64,000 nucleotides of DNA. Source: JAVJQS01 sp040218815. GTDB lineage: Bacteria > Bacteroidota > Bacteroidia > Flavobacteriales_E > Vicingaceae. The notes beneath the pieces are model-generated. The model made no database searches and was not told the DNA's origin. It worked only from the letters and a program-made list of their open reading frames with translations. The stretch lies in assembly GCA_040218815.1 (NCBI GenBank), contig JAVJQS010000004.1, positions 372,001-436,000 of the forward strand, written 5' to 3'. Positions 52,461 to 61,313 of this stretch are shown here, in pieces. Position 1 is the first letter of the stretch, and each line of letters begins with the position of its first letter. The translations under genes and the position numbers were made by a program.

Positions 52461-53375
52461 ATGAAAAAAGTACTCACATTAACACTTCTAATTATTTCTG
52501 TTGTTGCTTGTCAACAAAAAAAGCAAAGCAAATCAGAAGGACCTATTAAAATAGTATGCACAACAGGCATGCTGGGAGATGCCGTTGAGAATATTGTTGG
52601 CGATAAAGCATCGGTAATTACTTTAATGGGCTCAGGTGTAGACCCACACCTCTATAAAGCAACACAAGGTGATTTAAAAAACCTCTCGAATGCAGATGTA
52701 ATCGTTTACAATGGATTGCACCTGGAAGGTAAAATGGGAGAAATATTCGAAAAACTTGAAAATAGAAAGAAAATTATTGTTGCTGCTGGTGGAATTTCAA
52801 ACAATGAGTTAATTAACAACACAGACTTTCAAGGCGCCCACGATCCTCACATCTGGTTCGACGTAAACCTTTGGAGTAAGGCTGTAGATCACATTAGTCG
52901 AGAACTTGCTGCATTTGATAGCAGCTCAGCAGAAACCTATGCTGTAAATACTAAAAAGTATGTAGCTCAGCTAGCGGAGGTTGATAAGTATGTGGAACGT
53001 TCAATACTAACTATCGATTCTTCACGAAGAGTTTTGGTTACAGCGCATGATGCATTCAGCTATTTTGGAAAAGCATACAATATGCAAGTAAAGGGTTTGC
53101 AAGGCATTTCAACTGCATCTGAGTATGGATTAAAAGATGTAAGTAATCTAGTTGACTTTATTACTGAACGAAAAATAAAAGCAGTTTTTGTAGAAAGTTC
53201 AGTTTCAGATCGCTCTTTGAATGCTGTAGTAGAAGGATGTAAATCAAGAGGGCATAATTTAAGAATTGGTGGCACCTTATTTAGCGATGCCATGGGAGAA
53301 AATGGAACTGTAGAAGGTACCTATATCGGCATGGTGAAGCATAATGTAAAGGTTATAGTTGAAGGGCTTCAATAA
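52461..53375 (+). CDS. Metal ABC transporter substrate-binding lipoprotein (TroA/YtgA-like)
   Basis: A 304-residue lipoprotein with a lipobox ending VVAC (Cys17). It belongs to the cluster A-I zinc/manganese binding proteins: VGDKASVITLMGSGVDPHLYKAT (His63), AHDPHIWFDVNLW (His130), TAHDAFSYF (His195) and TLFSDAMG (Asp275). The His-His-His-Asp set matches TroA more than PsaA/MntC, which replaces the third His with Glu. It captures Mn, Zn or Fe in the periplasm for the ABC transporter encoded 700 bp downstream. The gap to the ATPase is filled by phrase repeats rather than by genes. Confidence 0.93.
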   Translation: MKKVLTLTLLIISVVACQQKKQSKSEGPIKIVCTTGMLGDAVENIVGDKASVITLMGSGVDPHLYKATQGDLKNLSNADVIVYNGLHLEGKMGEIFEKLENRKKIIVAAGGISNNELINNTDFQGAHDPHIWFDVNLWSKAVDHISRELAAFDSSSAETYAVNTKKYVAQLAEVDKYVERSILTIDSSRRVLVTAHDAFSYFGKAYNMQVKGLQGISTASEYGLKDVSNLVDFITERKIKAVFVESSVSDRSLNAVVEGCKSRGHNLRIGGTLFSDAMGENGTVEGTYIGMVKHNVKVIVEGLQ

Positions 53376-54079
53376 TGGATAATGGAATTTTAGATTTACG
53401 AATTACGATTTTAGATTTCGTTATAATGAGAAATTGAATATTGAAGATTGATAATAGGATTTACGATTTTAGAATGTCTTATAAATGAGAAAAGATAAAG
53501 GATGAAAAGGGGTGGTGCTTAATTAAGTATGGTGCACTTTGTGAGAGCTTTGTGTCCTTTGTGGTTAAAAAGAGAAGATGAAAAGAGGAAGGATGAAAGA
53601 ATTGACAAATGATAATGGATAATGTAATTTCAGATTCACGAATTACGATTTTAGATTTGGCTATCTTGAATTATGAGGTAATGATTATTGAGCACTGAAG
53701 ACTGGAAATTGATAAATGATAATGAATAATGGATAATGGATAATGGACAATGGACAATGGACAATGGAATTTCAGAATTATGATTGACAATTTTAGATTT
53801 GGCCATAAAAAAGCACTAACAATTGAAAACTGAACACTGAAGATTGAATTTTAGATTTACGTCCCGAAGTTTCGGGAGACGATTTTGGATTGGGGGTAAG
53901 GATGAAAGATGAAGGAATAAGCGATTGAAATAAACCTTGTGCTCTTTGTGAAAGCTTTGTGTGCTTTGTGGTTAAAGAGAGAGAACGAAAGATAAAGGAG
54001 AGGAAAATTGATAATTGAAAACTGAACATTGAAGATTAATAACTAAGAACCACACACTCCAAACTGATAATTAAATTAT
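53376..54079. repeat. 704-bp phrase-repeat island inside the transporter operon
   Basis: No gene is present. Short phrases recur: TGGATAATGG and GACAATGG runs (53720-53770), ACGAATTACGATTTTAGATT at about 53400 and 53640 within a near-identical 50-bp block, CTTTGTG...TTTGTGGTTAA at 53530-53565 and 53940-53975, and AAACTGAACA/TGAAGATTGA at about 53825 and 54020. A small hairpin TCCCGAA-GT-TTCGGGA is at 53862-53877. It separates the binding-protein gene from the ATPase gene. A promoter may hide in it, but I could not place one. Confidence 0.8.
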
Positions 54080-54850
54080 ATGGTAAGCATAGAAGCACAT
54101 AACTTAACAGTATCTTACAACAGGCGACCTGTTTTGTGGAACATCGATTTCAGTCTACCTACTGGAAAAATCATTGGGATAATTGGTCCAAATGGTTCTG
54201 GTAAAACCACTTTACTAAAAGCAATCATGGGCTTAGTAAAAACAAGCAGCGGGTATGTAAAGTTATTTGATGATGACTTGGAAAATGTCCGGGACCGTAT
54301 AAGTTACGTGCCTCAACGAGAATCAGTTGACTGGGAATTTCCTGCATCAGTAATGGACATTGTACTGATGGGACGATACCGGAAAAACAATTTAATGCGA
54401 CGATTAAATAAAGCTGACCGTGATATTGCAGCTGAAGCCTTGGAGAAAGTAAACATGCTCGAATATAGCAACCGACAAATTTCACAATTGAGCGGTGGTC
54501 AACAGCAGCGAGTATTTATTGCCCGTTCATTAGCCCAAGGAGCAGATTTATACATTATGGATGAACCTTTTGTTGGGGTTGATGCTGCAACAGAAGAAGC
54601 TATATTGAGCTTGTTGACAGAAATGAAAAGTCAAGGAAAAACAGTGGTCGTGGTTCATCACGACTTACAAACTGCAAAGGCTTATTTCGACTGGATGGTC
54701 CTGCTGAATACAAGACTTGTTGCTGCAGGTCCTAAAGAAGAAATCTTTAATGAGGAATTGCTACAAGAAGCATATGGCGGTAAATTGAATGTATTGAGTA
54801 AGGTAGGTGAATTGATGAAAGAGCGAGATTTTCCGGTTAGAGAGAAATAG
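54080..54850 (+). CDS. Metal ABC transporter ATP-binding protein (TroB/YtgB-like)
   Basis: A 256-residue ATPase: Walker A GPNGSGKTT, Q-loop YVPQRESVDWEFPASVMDIV, signature LSGGQQQRV, Walker B LYIMDEPFVGVD and H-loop VVVHHDL. It powers metal import with the two permeases encoded downstream. It stands alone between two phrase-repeat islands, 704 bp after the binding-protein gene and 208 bp before the first permease. The order SBP, ATPase, permease-regulator fusion, permease copies the chlamydial ytgABCRD arrangement. Confidence 0.95.
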   Translation: MVSIEAHNLTVSYNRRPVLWNIDFSLPTGKIIGIIGPNGSGKTTLLKAIMGLVKTSSGYVKLFDDDLENVRDRISYVPQRESVDWEFPASVMDIVLMGRYRKNNLMRRLNKADRDIAAEALEKVNMLEYSNRQISQLSGGQQQRVFIARSLAQGADLYIMDEPFVGVDAATEEAILSLLTEMKSQGKTVVVVHHDLQTAKAYFDWMVLLNTRLVAAGPKEEIFNEELLQEAYGGKLNVLSKVGELMKERDFPVREK

Positions 54851-55058
54851 GAGAAATAAGAAATAAGAGAAGAGAGAATAGAAAAAAGATAAGAGATTTT
54901 AGATTTTAGATTTTAGATTTTAGATTTTAGATTTTAGATTTTAGATTTTAGAAAAATATTAAATATTTACATGACACACTGAAAATCAGCAATTAAAGAT
55001 TAAAAAAATTGACAATTAAACATTAACTAATGATAATTAAACACTGAAGATTGAATAA
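54851..55058. repeat. Short repeat stretch with AGATTTT heptamer tandem
   Basis: Contains eight tandem copies of AGATTTT (54894-54949), preceded by GAGAAATAAG-type runs and followed by GAAAATCAGC/ AATTAAAGATT phrases of the same kind as in the 53.4-54.1 kb island. No coding frame or recognisable RNA. A slipped-strand hotspot is likely. Confidence 0.85.
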
Positions 55059-56354
55059 ATGAACGAAACTATACAGTTTTTAAGCTTTTCTGATCCCAAT
55101 GTTCGCTTTGTGGTGCTTGGCACTATGATATTAGGCGCAACTGCTGCTATGGTAGGTTCTTTCTCATTCCTCCGTAAACGAGCTTTGGTTGGTGATGCTA
55201 TAGCTCACGCTATTTTACCAGGCATTTGTCTCTCCTTTATGATTTCAGGAAGTAAAAGTCCTTTAGGTTTGATCGTTGGAGCTTTTATTACCGGTTGGCT
55301 CTCCCTCCTATTAATTGATGCCATTAGCAGAACGACTAAACTAAGTAGTGATGCAGCAATTGGAATTATTTTGAGTGTATTCTTTGGCGTTGGCATTTTA
55401 CTGCTTACCAGTATTCAGCATTCTGGTAATGCAGCTCAAGCAGGTCTTGATAAATTTCTTTTTGGTAAAGCCGCTTCACTAACTCAAGATGATATTATAA
55501 CCTTTAGCTCCATAGGCATTGTCTTAATTGTTTTGGTACTGCTTTTTTATAAAGAATTTAAACTCGTCTCCTTTAATCCTGATTATGCCAGAGTAATTGG
55601 CCTTCCTGTCAAATTCTTGGAATTTGTTTTAGCTACCATTACTGTCTTAGCCGTTGCTGTTGGGATTCAAGCGGTAGGTGTTGTATTAATGGCTGCACTG
55701 TTAATCACCCCAGCATCTGGAGCACGCTTTTGGACCAATCGGTTAGGCTATATGATATTAATCTCCACTTTTTTTGGTGCCATCTCTGGATTCTTGGGTT
55801 CCTACATCAGTTATATTGCACCTGCCATGCCTACTGGACCTTGGGTAGTGATGTGTCTGTCATTGTTGACAGTTGGCTCCATTTGGTTTGCCCCAAAAAG
55901 AGGAATGCTGCATAAGTACAGGGTTCAACGTGAGAATAGGCGTAAAATCCTGATTGAAAATGTATTGAAGTTATTTTACCACCTTGGTGAAAAGGAAAAT
56001 AAATTCAAACAGGCACGAAGTTTTGAAGAATTACAAGCGAATAGAGACTTAAAAACTAAGGAATTGATTAAAGGCTTAGACATGCTTAAAAAGCGAAACT
56101 GGTTGCGCAAAAAAGGAGAAAAATGGTTTATTTCAACTACAGGATTAACAGAAGCCAAACGAGTGATTCGTTTACATCGATTGTGGGAGATGTACTTAAA
56201 CCAACGCTTGAAGTTAGAACCAGATCATGTTCACAATGATGCAGAAGCAATAGAGCACATTATTACTCCAGAGCTGGAAAAGCAATTAGAAAAAGAGCTG
56301 GATTTTCCAGAAAAAGATCCACATCAAAGCACCATACCTTACAACGAAATCTAA
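55059..56354 (+). CDS. Metal ABC permease fused to a DtxR-type regulator domain (YtgCR-like)
   Basis: A 431-residue fusion. Residues 1-280 are an ABC-3 permease with about eight membrane segments (FLRKRALVGDAIAHAILPG, VGIQAVGVVLMAALLITPAS). Residues 295-431 resemble the HTH and metal domain of DtxR-family repressors: ENVLKLFYHLG, KTKELIKGLDMLKKRNWLRKKGEKWF, HRLWEMYLNQRLKLEPDHVHNDAEAIEH and the DPHQSTIP end; the FeoA-like third domain is absent. The same layout is known for Chlamydia YtgCR, where the regulator part is released by cleavage. Its stop overlaps the next permease by one base (TAATG). Confidence 0.92.
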   Translation: MNETIQFLSFSDPNVRFVVLGTMILGATAAMVGSFSFLRKRALVGDAIAHAILPGICLSFMISGSKSPLGLIVGAFITGWLSLLLIDAISRTTKLSSDAAIGIILSVFFGVGILLLTSIQHSGNAAQAGLDKFLFGKAASLTQDDIITFSSIGIVLIVLVLLFYKEFKLVSFNPDYARVIGLPVKFLEFVLATITVLAVAVGIQAVGVVLMAALLITPASGARFWTNRLGYMILISTFFGAISGFLGSYISYIAPAMPTGPWVVMCLSLLTVGSIWFAPKRGMLHKYRVQRENRRKILIENVLKLFYHLGEKENKFKQARSFEELQANRDLKTKELIKGLDMLKKRNWLRKKGEKWFISTTGLTEAKRVIRLHRLWEMYLNQRLKLEPDHVHNDAEAIEHIITPELEKQLEKELDFPEKDPHQSTIPYNEI

Positions 56355-57223
56355 TGGAAGCATTTTGGATCATATTGAGCGGATCGTTAATTGCCATATC
56401 TTGTGGTTTACTGGGATGCTATTTAGTTTTAAGAAAAATGGCCATGGTTGGGGATGCTATTTCCCATGCTGTATTGCCAGGAATCGTTTTAGCCTACCTC
56501 CTTTCTGGCTCTAGGGAAACCCTTCCAATGTTGATTGGTGCTGCGGTGTTGGGCGTATTAACTACCGTTTTGATTGAGTTATTTTACAAGAAAGCAGCCT
56601 TGCAAGTAGATGCATCAATTGGCATCACCTTTACTTGGTTGTTTGCGATTGGCATTATTTTGATTTCATTGTTTGCGGGCCAGGTAGATTTAGATCAGGA
56701 CTGTGTATTGTATGGCGAAATCGCTTACGTGCCTTTAGATTTATGGATTACTGGAAGTGGCTTGAATATGGGACCGCGTACAGTTTGGATTAGTGGAGTT
56801 TTACTTGTAGTGATTTTACTCTTTATTTGGCGAGGCTACAAAGGCTTATTTATCACCACATTTAATGAAGAATTTGCCAAAGCCATTGGTATTGGTGTAG
56901 CTTTTTGGCACTATGCATTAATGAGTGCCGTTTCTTTAACTACAGTTGTTTCCTTTGAGTCGGTGGGAGCCATTTTAGTAGTCGCTTTTTTAATTGTACC
57001 GCCCTCTACTGCCTATTTGTTAACTAATAATCTTAAGAAGATGCTAGTAATCACCTCAGTTATTGGCTTTTTATGTGCATTAGGTGGATATTTCCTAGCA
57101 AGCATTATAAATGGATCTATTGCTGGAGCAATGGCTACAGTAGCCGGTGTTTTATTTTTTATAAGCTGGGGGTATGTTATGATTCAAAAGAAGAAAGCGG
57201 CTCTAGAGATCACTACAAACTAG
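56354..57223 (+). CDS. Metal ABC permease, second subunit (TroD/YtgD-like)
   Basis: A 289-residue ABC-3 family permease with about eight hydrophobic segments: MAMVGDAISHAVLPGIVLAYLL, a central SFESVGAILVVAFLIVPPSTAYL and a C-terminal AGAMATVAGVLFFISWGYV. It forms the membrane channel with the fused permease encoded by the overlapping upstream gene. No regulator domain is attached here. It ends the operon; a broken RDD gene lies convergent 6 bp downstream. Confidence 0.94.
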   Translation: MEAFWIILSGSLIAISCGLLGCYLVLRKMAMVGDAISHAVLPGIVLAYLLSGSRETLPMLIGAAVLGVLTTVLIELFYKKAALQVDASIGITFTWLFAIGIILISLFAGQVDLDQDCVLYGEIAYVPLDLWITGSGLNMGPRTVWISGVLLVVILLFIWRGYKGLFITTFNEEFAKAIGIGVAFWHYALMSAVSLTTVVSFESVGAILVVAFLIVPPSTAYLLTNNLKKMLVITSVIGFLCALGGYFLASIINGSIAGAMATVAGVLFFISWGYVMIQKKKAALEITTN

Positions 57224-57229
57224 CGTCAT

Positions 57230-57682
57230 TTACTTTTCATAAACCACCATAGTTTTCGCCAACTTATCGTGCAAGGCTTGCTTTTTAGAGTCAAAGGCAG
57301 CCATGATGTATCCAACCATTAAAATCAATGCAGATAAAATCTTAGAAACATTTCGCCCTACTCCTCTTAAAAAGCTAATTCGATTTCCATTCATGTCAAC
57401 TACTTTTAAGTCAAAGCACATTTTACCTACCGTAGCTTGCTTTTTCGAACTGTGCATACCGGCATAGTAGCATATACTTACCACCCAACTTAAGGTAGAT
57501 TAAGTCCAAAAAGCAGCATTATCACCTTCGGTATCATAATTCACAGTTAGTTGGCCAGTAAACAAATAACTAATTAGGCTTTGTATAAAAAACAATACAA
57601 TTCCATCGATGATTATTGCAATAAAACGGACCCAAAAGCCGCCGTATTTGTATTCTTTATTCTCTTCGTCAATAATGTGCAT
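57230..57682 (-). pseudogene. RDD-family membrane protein gene with an in-frame stop
   Basis: A single frame of 150 codons runs from ATG at 57682 to the stop at 57230, broken only by a TAA at 57500-57502. The part before the stop has the RDD-type start YGGFWVRFIAIIIDGIVLF with a helix and the part after has the conserved GMHSSKKQATVGKMCFDLKVVD, LILMVGYIMAAF and KKQALHDKLAKTMV. With the stop read through, the protein would have the normal three-helix RDD layout. One nonsense change looks recent. A sequencing error or readthrough is also possible. Confidence 0.82.
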
Positions 57683-57812
57683 AATAATCTATTTTGACGG
57701 CTAAAATAGAAAAAGATTTAATTGGAATCATATTCTTATTAAAAAAACTAAAAAATAAGGCAACCATTTAGATATTTTTCGTCTCTTTAAGGAATAGTTT
57801 ATATCTACTGCC

Positions 57813-60800
57813 ATGATGTTTAAAAAGAGACTACTCCTCGCCTTTTTTACTTCCATTAACTTTTTCAATTTTCTTGAAGCCCAAACCATCTATATACAAG
57901 AAGATTTTAACGCTGGTAGCCTTCCAACAGGCTGGACAAATTCCGCTCTAAGCGGAAGTGTGCGATGGCAATTTGGAAATAATGGTTCCAGTTTCCACAC
58001 TGGAAATACTAATATCAACGGCAGCAATTTTGTATATTTTGATGATGACAGCTTAGGAGGAACTTCATTAAATAATACTGCACAACTTTCTACCCCCATA
58101 TTTGATAATAGTTTAAATTCAACTAGTTTCTTAGAATTTGATTACAACTTCAGAGACTATGCTAGTTCTAGTGACTCCTTATATGTTGAAGTTTTTGATG
58201 GAACAAACTGGAACCTAGTATTTAGCACAAAAGTTGATGACTGCGGAAGGTATACCGGACCTAGTCCAACAGATTGTGAAATAAATGGGTTTCCACATTC
58301 AAAAATTGATATTTCATCCTATGCTAATTCAAATTGTATAGTAAAGTTCATATATCATGATGGAGATGATTGGGCATGGTACGCAGGAATAGATAATGTA
58401 GAAGTTTATTCTCCAGAACCGAATGATATTGGTGTAGTATCCATTGACAATCCAAAAATAAAGAGTTGCAAACTTTCTAAACATGAACTCATTAGCTGTA
58501 CAATTAAAAATTTCTCTCCTGACACAATTAATTCCTTTGAATTAATTGCAAGGGTTGATTCTGGGAACAAACAAGTCATTGATACAATAACTACTCAACT
58601 ACTACCATTTGACAGTCTACAATACACTTTCACCAAGGGTGTAGACTTAAGCTTAAGCAAGGCATACCATTTAAGCATCCATAGTAATTATACTTTAGAC
58701 CAAAAAAGTAGCAACGACAGCAGCAGCGTTTCAATTCCTGCCCGTTCAATTAAAACATTACCCTATTCTGAAGGGTTTGAGTCAGCCAACCATGATTGGG
58801 AGCTTTCTGGTGATAGTATAAACTGGGAAAGAGGTTTGCCAAAAGCTAACTTTATAAGTCAAGCTGCAAAAGGTAGCAATGCATTTGTTACTAACTTAAA
58901 TGGAAATTATTCTCCAAACCAAACTTCCTATTTAACTTCTCCTTGTATTGAATTAGATTCAATAAATGGCAAATACCTGCTATCCGTTGATTTAACTTTT
59001 GATACAGAAGGAGGTTTTGACCCCTTGTTTCTTGAATACTCCTACAATGGAGGAAATACTTGGCAAAAACTGGATAAGAGCCTAGTTCAGTTTAATTGGT
59101 ACAACTTGTCAAGTTCAAAAACATGGGGAGGTAAAAAAAATAATTGGAAAAATTATTCTACCTCATTTATTGGACAATCTGCTTCTGTGAAATTTCGTTT
59201 TGTCTTCAAGTCAGATGCGGTGAACCATTTTGAAGGAGTTGGAGTTGATAATTTTACTGTTTCTGTTATAGATGATAAGCAATTAAAGATCAATTCAGTT
59301 ATTGCTCCTCTAGAGTTACCCACATATGAATGTGGCTTATCAGGTAAGGAAAAAGTAAAAGTAAGCCTACTTAATATTGGATCAAGTACAATTGACTCTT
59401 TAAAATTATCTTATCAGATTGAAAGCAGACCTAAAGTAGTGCAATGGTTTTATGGCTTGCTCAAGGCAGATAGTATTAAGTCTTTTGAATTTACCGAAAA
59501 AGCAAATCTATTTACTAGAAAAATATATCGTTTAAAGATCTTTTTGGAATATGAAAAGACTAGTATAACGGGTTATGACACCATCACTCGATTTATTAAT
59601 AATGAATATTATGTTCAAAAAACTGCTCCTTATTTTGAAAATTTTGATGAGATGACACCTATCTCTAGGTTTATATTTCCCTTTACTCCACCAATTGACT
59701 CTCTAAGTATCGAATGGTCACGAGACCCTAAATTAATAGATCGAAAAGAGTATACTTGGGTTGTTGCATCAGATACTGCATACAATAGCAGAATAGGTCC
59801 TATAAAAGATAATACTGGGAACAACGGCAATTATCTTTATAGTGTTAATATTAGTAATACAACAGTCAATTCTGAAGCTAAAGTCTCTAGTCCTTGCATT
59901 CTTATCAACTCCCAAAATGCTGAGTTGTCATTTTGGTATCATCGAACAAATGTTTACGAAGCGTCATATATCGATATATATGAAAATGGAGCTTGGAATT
60001 TATCAGTAGACACTATTAGTGCTGCAATTCCTGCTGTTAACACGGACTCATTTAAGCAAAAAATATTCGACTTGTCAGAATATGAATCACAAAAAATTAA
60101 GATTCGTTTTACTATTGGAACTCCAGTTGGAATACAACAAATGGCTATAGACGATTTCCACATCTACGATTCGTCAGCTATAAATGAACGTTTTTTACAA
60201 ACACCAATTAAAGGAGTATATGGTCAGGACTACGCTCTTGTTAATTATGTGGACTGGATCGGCACCGGCTACCAAGATGCCTATTGCGGCACTAAGTCCT
60301 ATGATGGGCATGAAGGAACGGACTTCACCTTACGGAGTTTTCGCCAAATGGATAGTGGTGTATATGTGTTAGCTGCTGATACTGGAATAGTCACTTTTGT
60401 TAAAGACAGCCTATTTGATCGAGAAAAAGTTTCCGACCCTGCAAAAGGTTTGGGCAACTACATTGCCATCAAACACCCTAATGACTTTTATACCTACTAT
60501 GGACATTTAAAGAAATATAGCTTGTTAGTAAATGTTGGAGATACCGTTTCTGCCAGCCAACGAATTGCAGAGGTGGGTAGCAGTGGAAATAGCACTGACC
60601 CACACCTCCACTTTGAGTTGTGGTATGATAGTTTATATGTAGTTGACCCCTTTAGTGGTGATTGCGGAAATGACTCCACCCTATGGATTAATCCATTACC
60701 TTATGACACCATTTTAACCGTTTGGGAAAGTGGCTTATACCTAAAAAATATAGGTATTGATAACTTAAGAGAGCGCGATACCACAAGCATCTGTTGTCCT

Positions 60801-61310
60801 TACGAACTCACCAACCAAGGAGATACTTTAAGTTACTGGTCTCACCTACTTGGACTAAGAACAGGAGACACGCTGACAATAGATTGGTTAGATTCAGCTG
60901 CAACCAATCAATTTAGCTATGATTTTGTAATGCAGCAAGATTGGTGGTACTACTACTTCTGGAGCTACATTACTACACAAAATATTAGCATTGGTGACTG
61001 GCAAGTGTTCCTTTCAAGAAACAGTGAAGTGATCGACAGCTTAAACTTTGAAGTAAAATTAAATCCCATTACCCAACTTAAAGAAGTAAGCATAAAAACT
61101 ACGAATTGCGAGCCTATAGCCTCATTAGGTCAAGAAGAACTAATTCTATTAGATCAGAGAAATCAGCTTGAGGTTTTTAACCATAAAGGCCAAAGAATAC
61201 AATCCCCTTCCAAGTTTTTAAGTACAAAGCCTGAACCGTCGATCTCTTCCATATATATTGTCCGCATAATATCTGCCGAACAAGAATGCATTTATAAGGT
61301 TTTAAGATAA
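57813..61310 (+). CDS. Large secreted M23 peptidase with T9SS sorting tail
   Basis: A 1165-residue exported protein (signal peptide to about residue 23, ending LEAQ). Order: two or three MAM/jelly-roll-like regions with EDFNAGSLPTGWTN and PYSEGFESANHDW type openings, CARDB-like segments, and an M23 (LytM) metallopeptidase at about 820-950 with HEGTD (His833, Asp837) and DPHLHFE (His931, His933). The end (LEVFNHKGQRIQ ... SIYIVRII ... CIYKVLR) is a type A T9SS sorting domain. M23 enzymes cut peptidoglycan peptides or elastin-like proteins. It is 4 bp before the M1 peptidase gene, so both may be produced together. Confidence 0.92.
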   Translation: MMFKKRLLLAFFTSINFFNFLEAQTIYIQEDFNAGSLPTGWTNSALSGSVRWQFGNNGSSFHTGNTNINGSNFVYFDDDSLGGTSLNNTAQLSTPIFDNSLNSTSFLEFDYNFRDYASSSDSLYVEVFDGTNWNLVFSTKVDDCGRYTGPSPTDCEINGFPHSKIDISSYANSNCIVKFIYHDGDDWAWYAGIDNVEVYSPEPNDIGVVSIDNPKIKSCKLSKHELISCTIKNFSPDTINSFELIARVDSGNKQVIDTITTQLLPFDSLQYTFTKGVDLSLSKAYHLSIHSNYTLDQKSSNDSSSVSIPARSIKTLPYSEGFESANHDWELSGDSINWERGLPKANFISQAAKGSNAFVTNLNGNYSPNQTSYLTSPCIELDSINGKYLLSVDLTFDTEGGFDPLFLEYSYNGGNTWQKLDKSLVQFNWYNLSSSKTWGGKKNNWKNYSTSFIGQSASVKFRFVFKSDAVNHFEGVGVDNFTVSVIDDKQLKINSVIAPLELPTYECGLSGKEKVKVSLLNIGSSTIDSLKLSYQIESRPKVVQWFYGLLKADSIKSFEFTEKANLFTRKIYRLKIFLEYEKTSITGYDTITRFINNEYYVQKTAPYFENFDEMTPISRFIFPFTPPIDSLSIEWSRDPKLIDRKEYTWVVASDTAYNSRIGPIKDNTGNNGNYLYSVNISNTTVNSEAKVSSPCILINSQNAELSFWYHRTNVYEASYIDIYENGAWNLSVDTISAAIPAVNTDSFKQKIFDLSEYESQKIKIRFTIGTPVGIQQMAIDDFHIYDSSAINERFLQTPIKGVYGQDYALVNYVDWIGTGYQDAYCGTKSYDGHEGTDFTLRSFRQMDSGVYVLAADTGIVTFVKDSLFDREKVSDPAKGLGNYIAIKHPNDFYTYYGHLKKYSLLVNVGDTVSASQRIAEVGSSGNSTDPHLHFELWYDSLYVVDPFSGDCGNDSTLWINPLPYDTILTVWESGLYLKNIGIDNLRERDTTSICCPYELTNQGDTLSYWSHLLGLRTGDTLTIDWLDSAATNQFSYDFVMQQDWWYYYFWSYITTQNISIGDWQVFLSRNSEVIDSLNFEVKLNPITQLKEVSIKTTNCEPIASLGQEELILLDQRNQLEVFNHKGQRIQSPSKFLSTKPEPSISSIYIVRIISAEQECIYKVLR

Positions 61311-61313
61311 CAT

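Noticed and set aside
53793..54029. 78-residue minus-strand frame in the phrase-repeat island
   Set aside because: Made of the repeated phrases; no start context or conserved feature.
54894..54949. AGATTTT tandem as a CRISPR or phase-variation repeat in a gene
   Set aside because: Heptamers are contiguous and lie in a non-coding gap, so they cannot shift a reading frame; no spacers.
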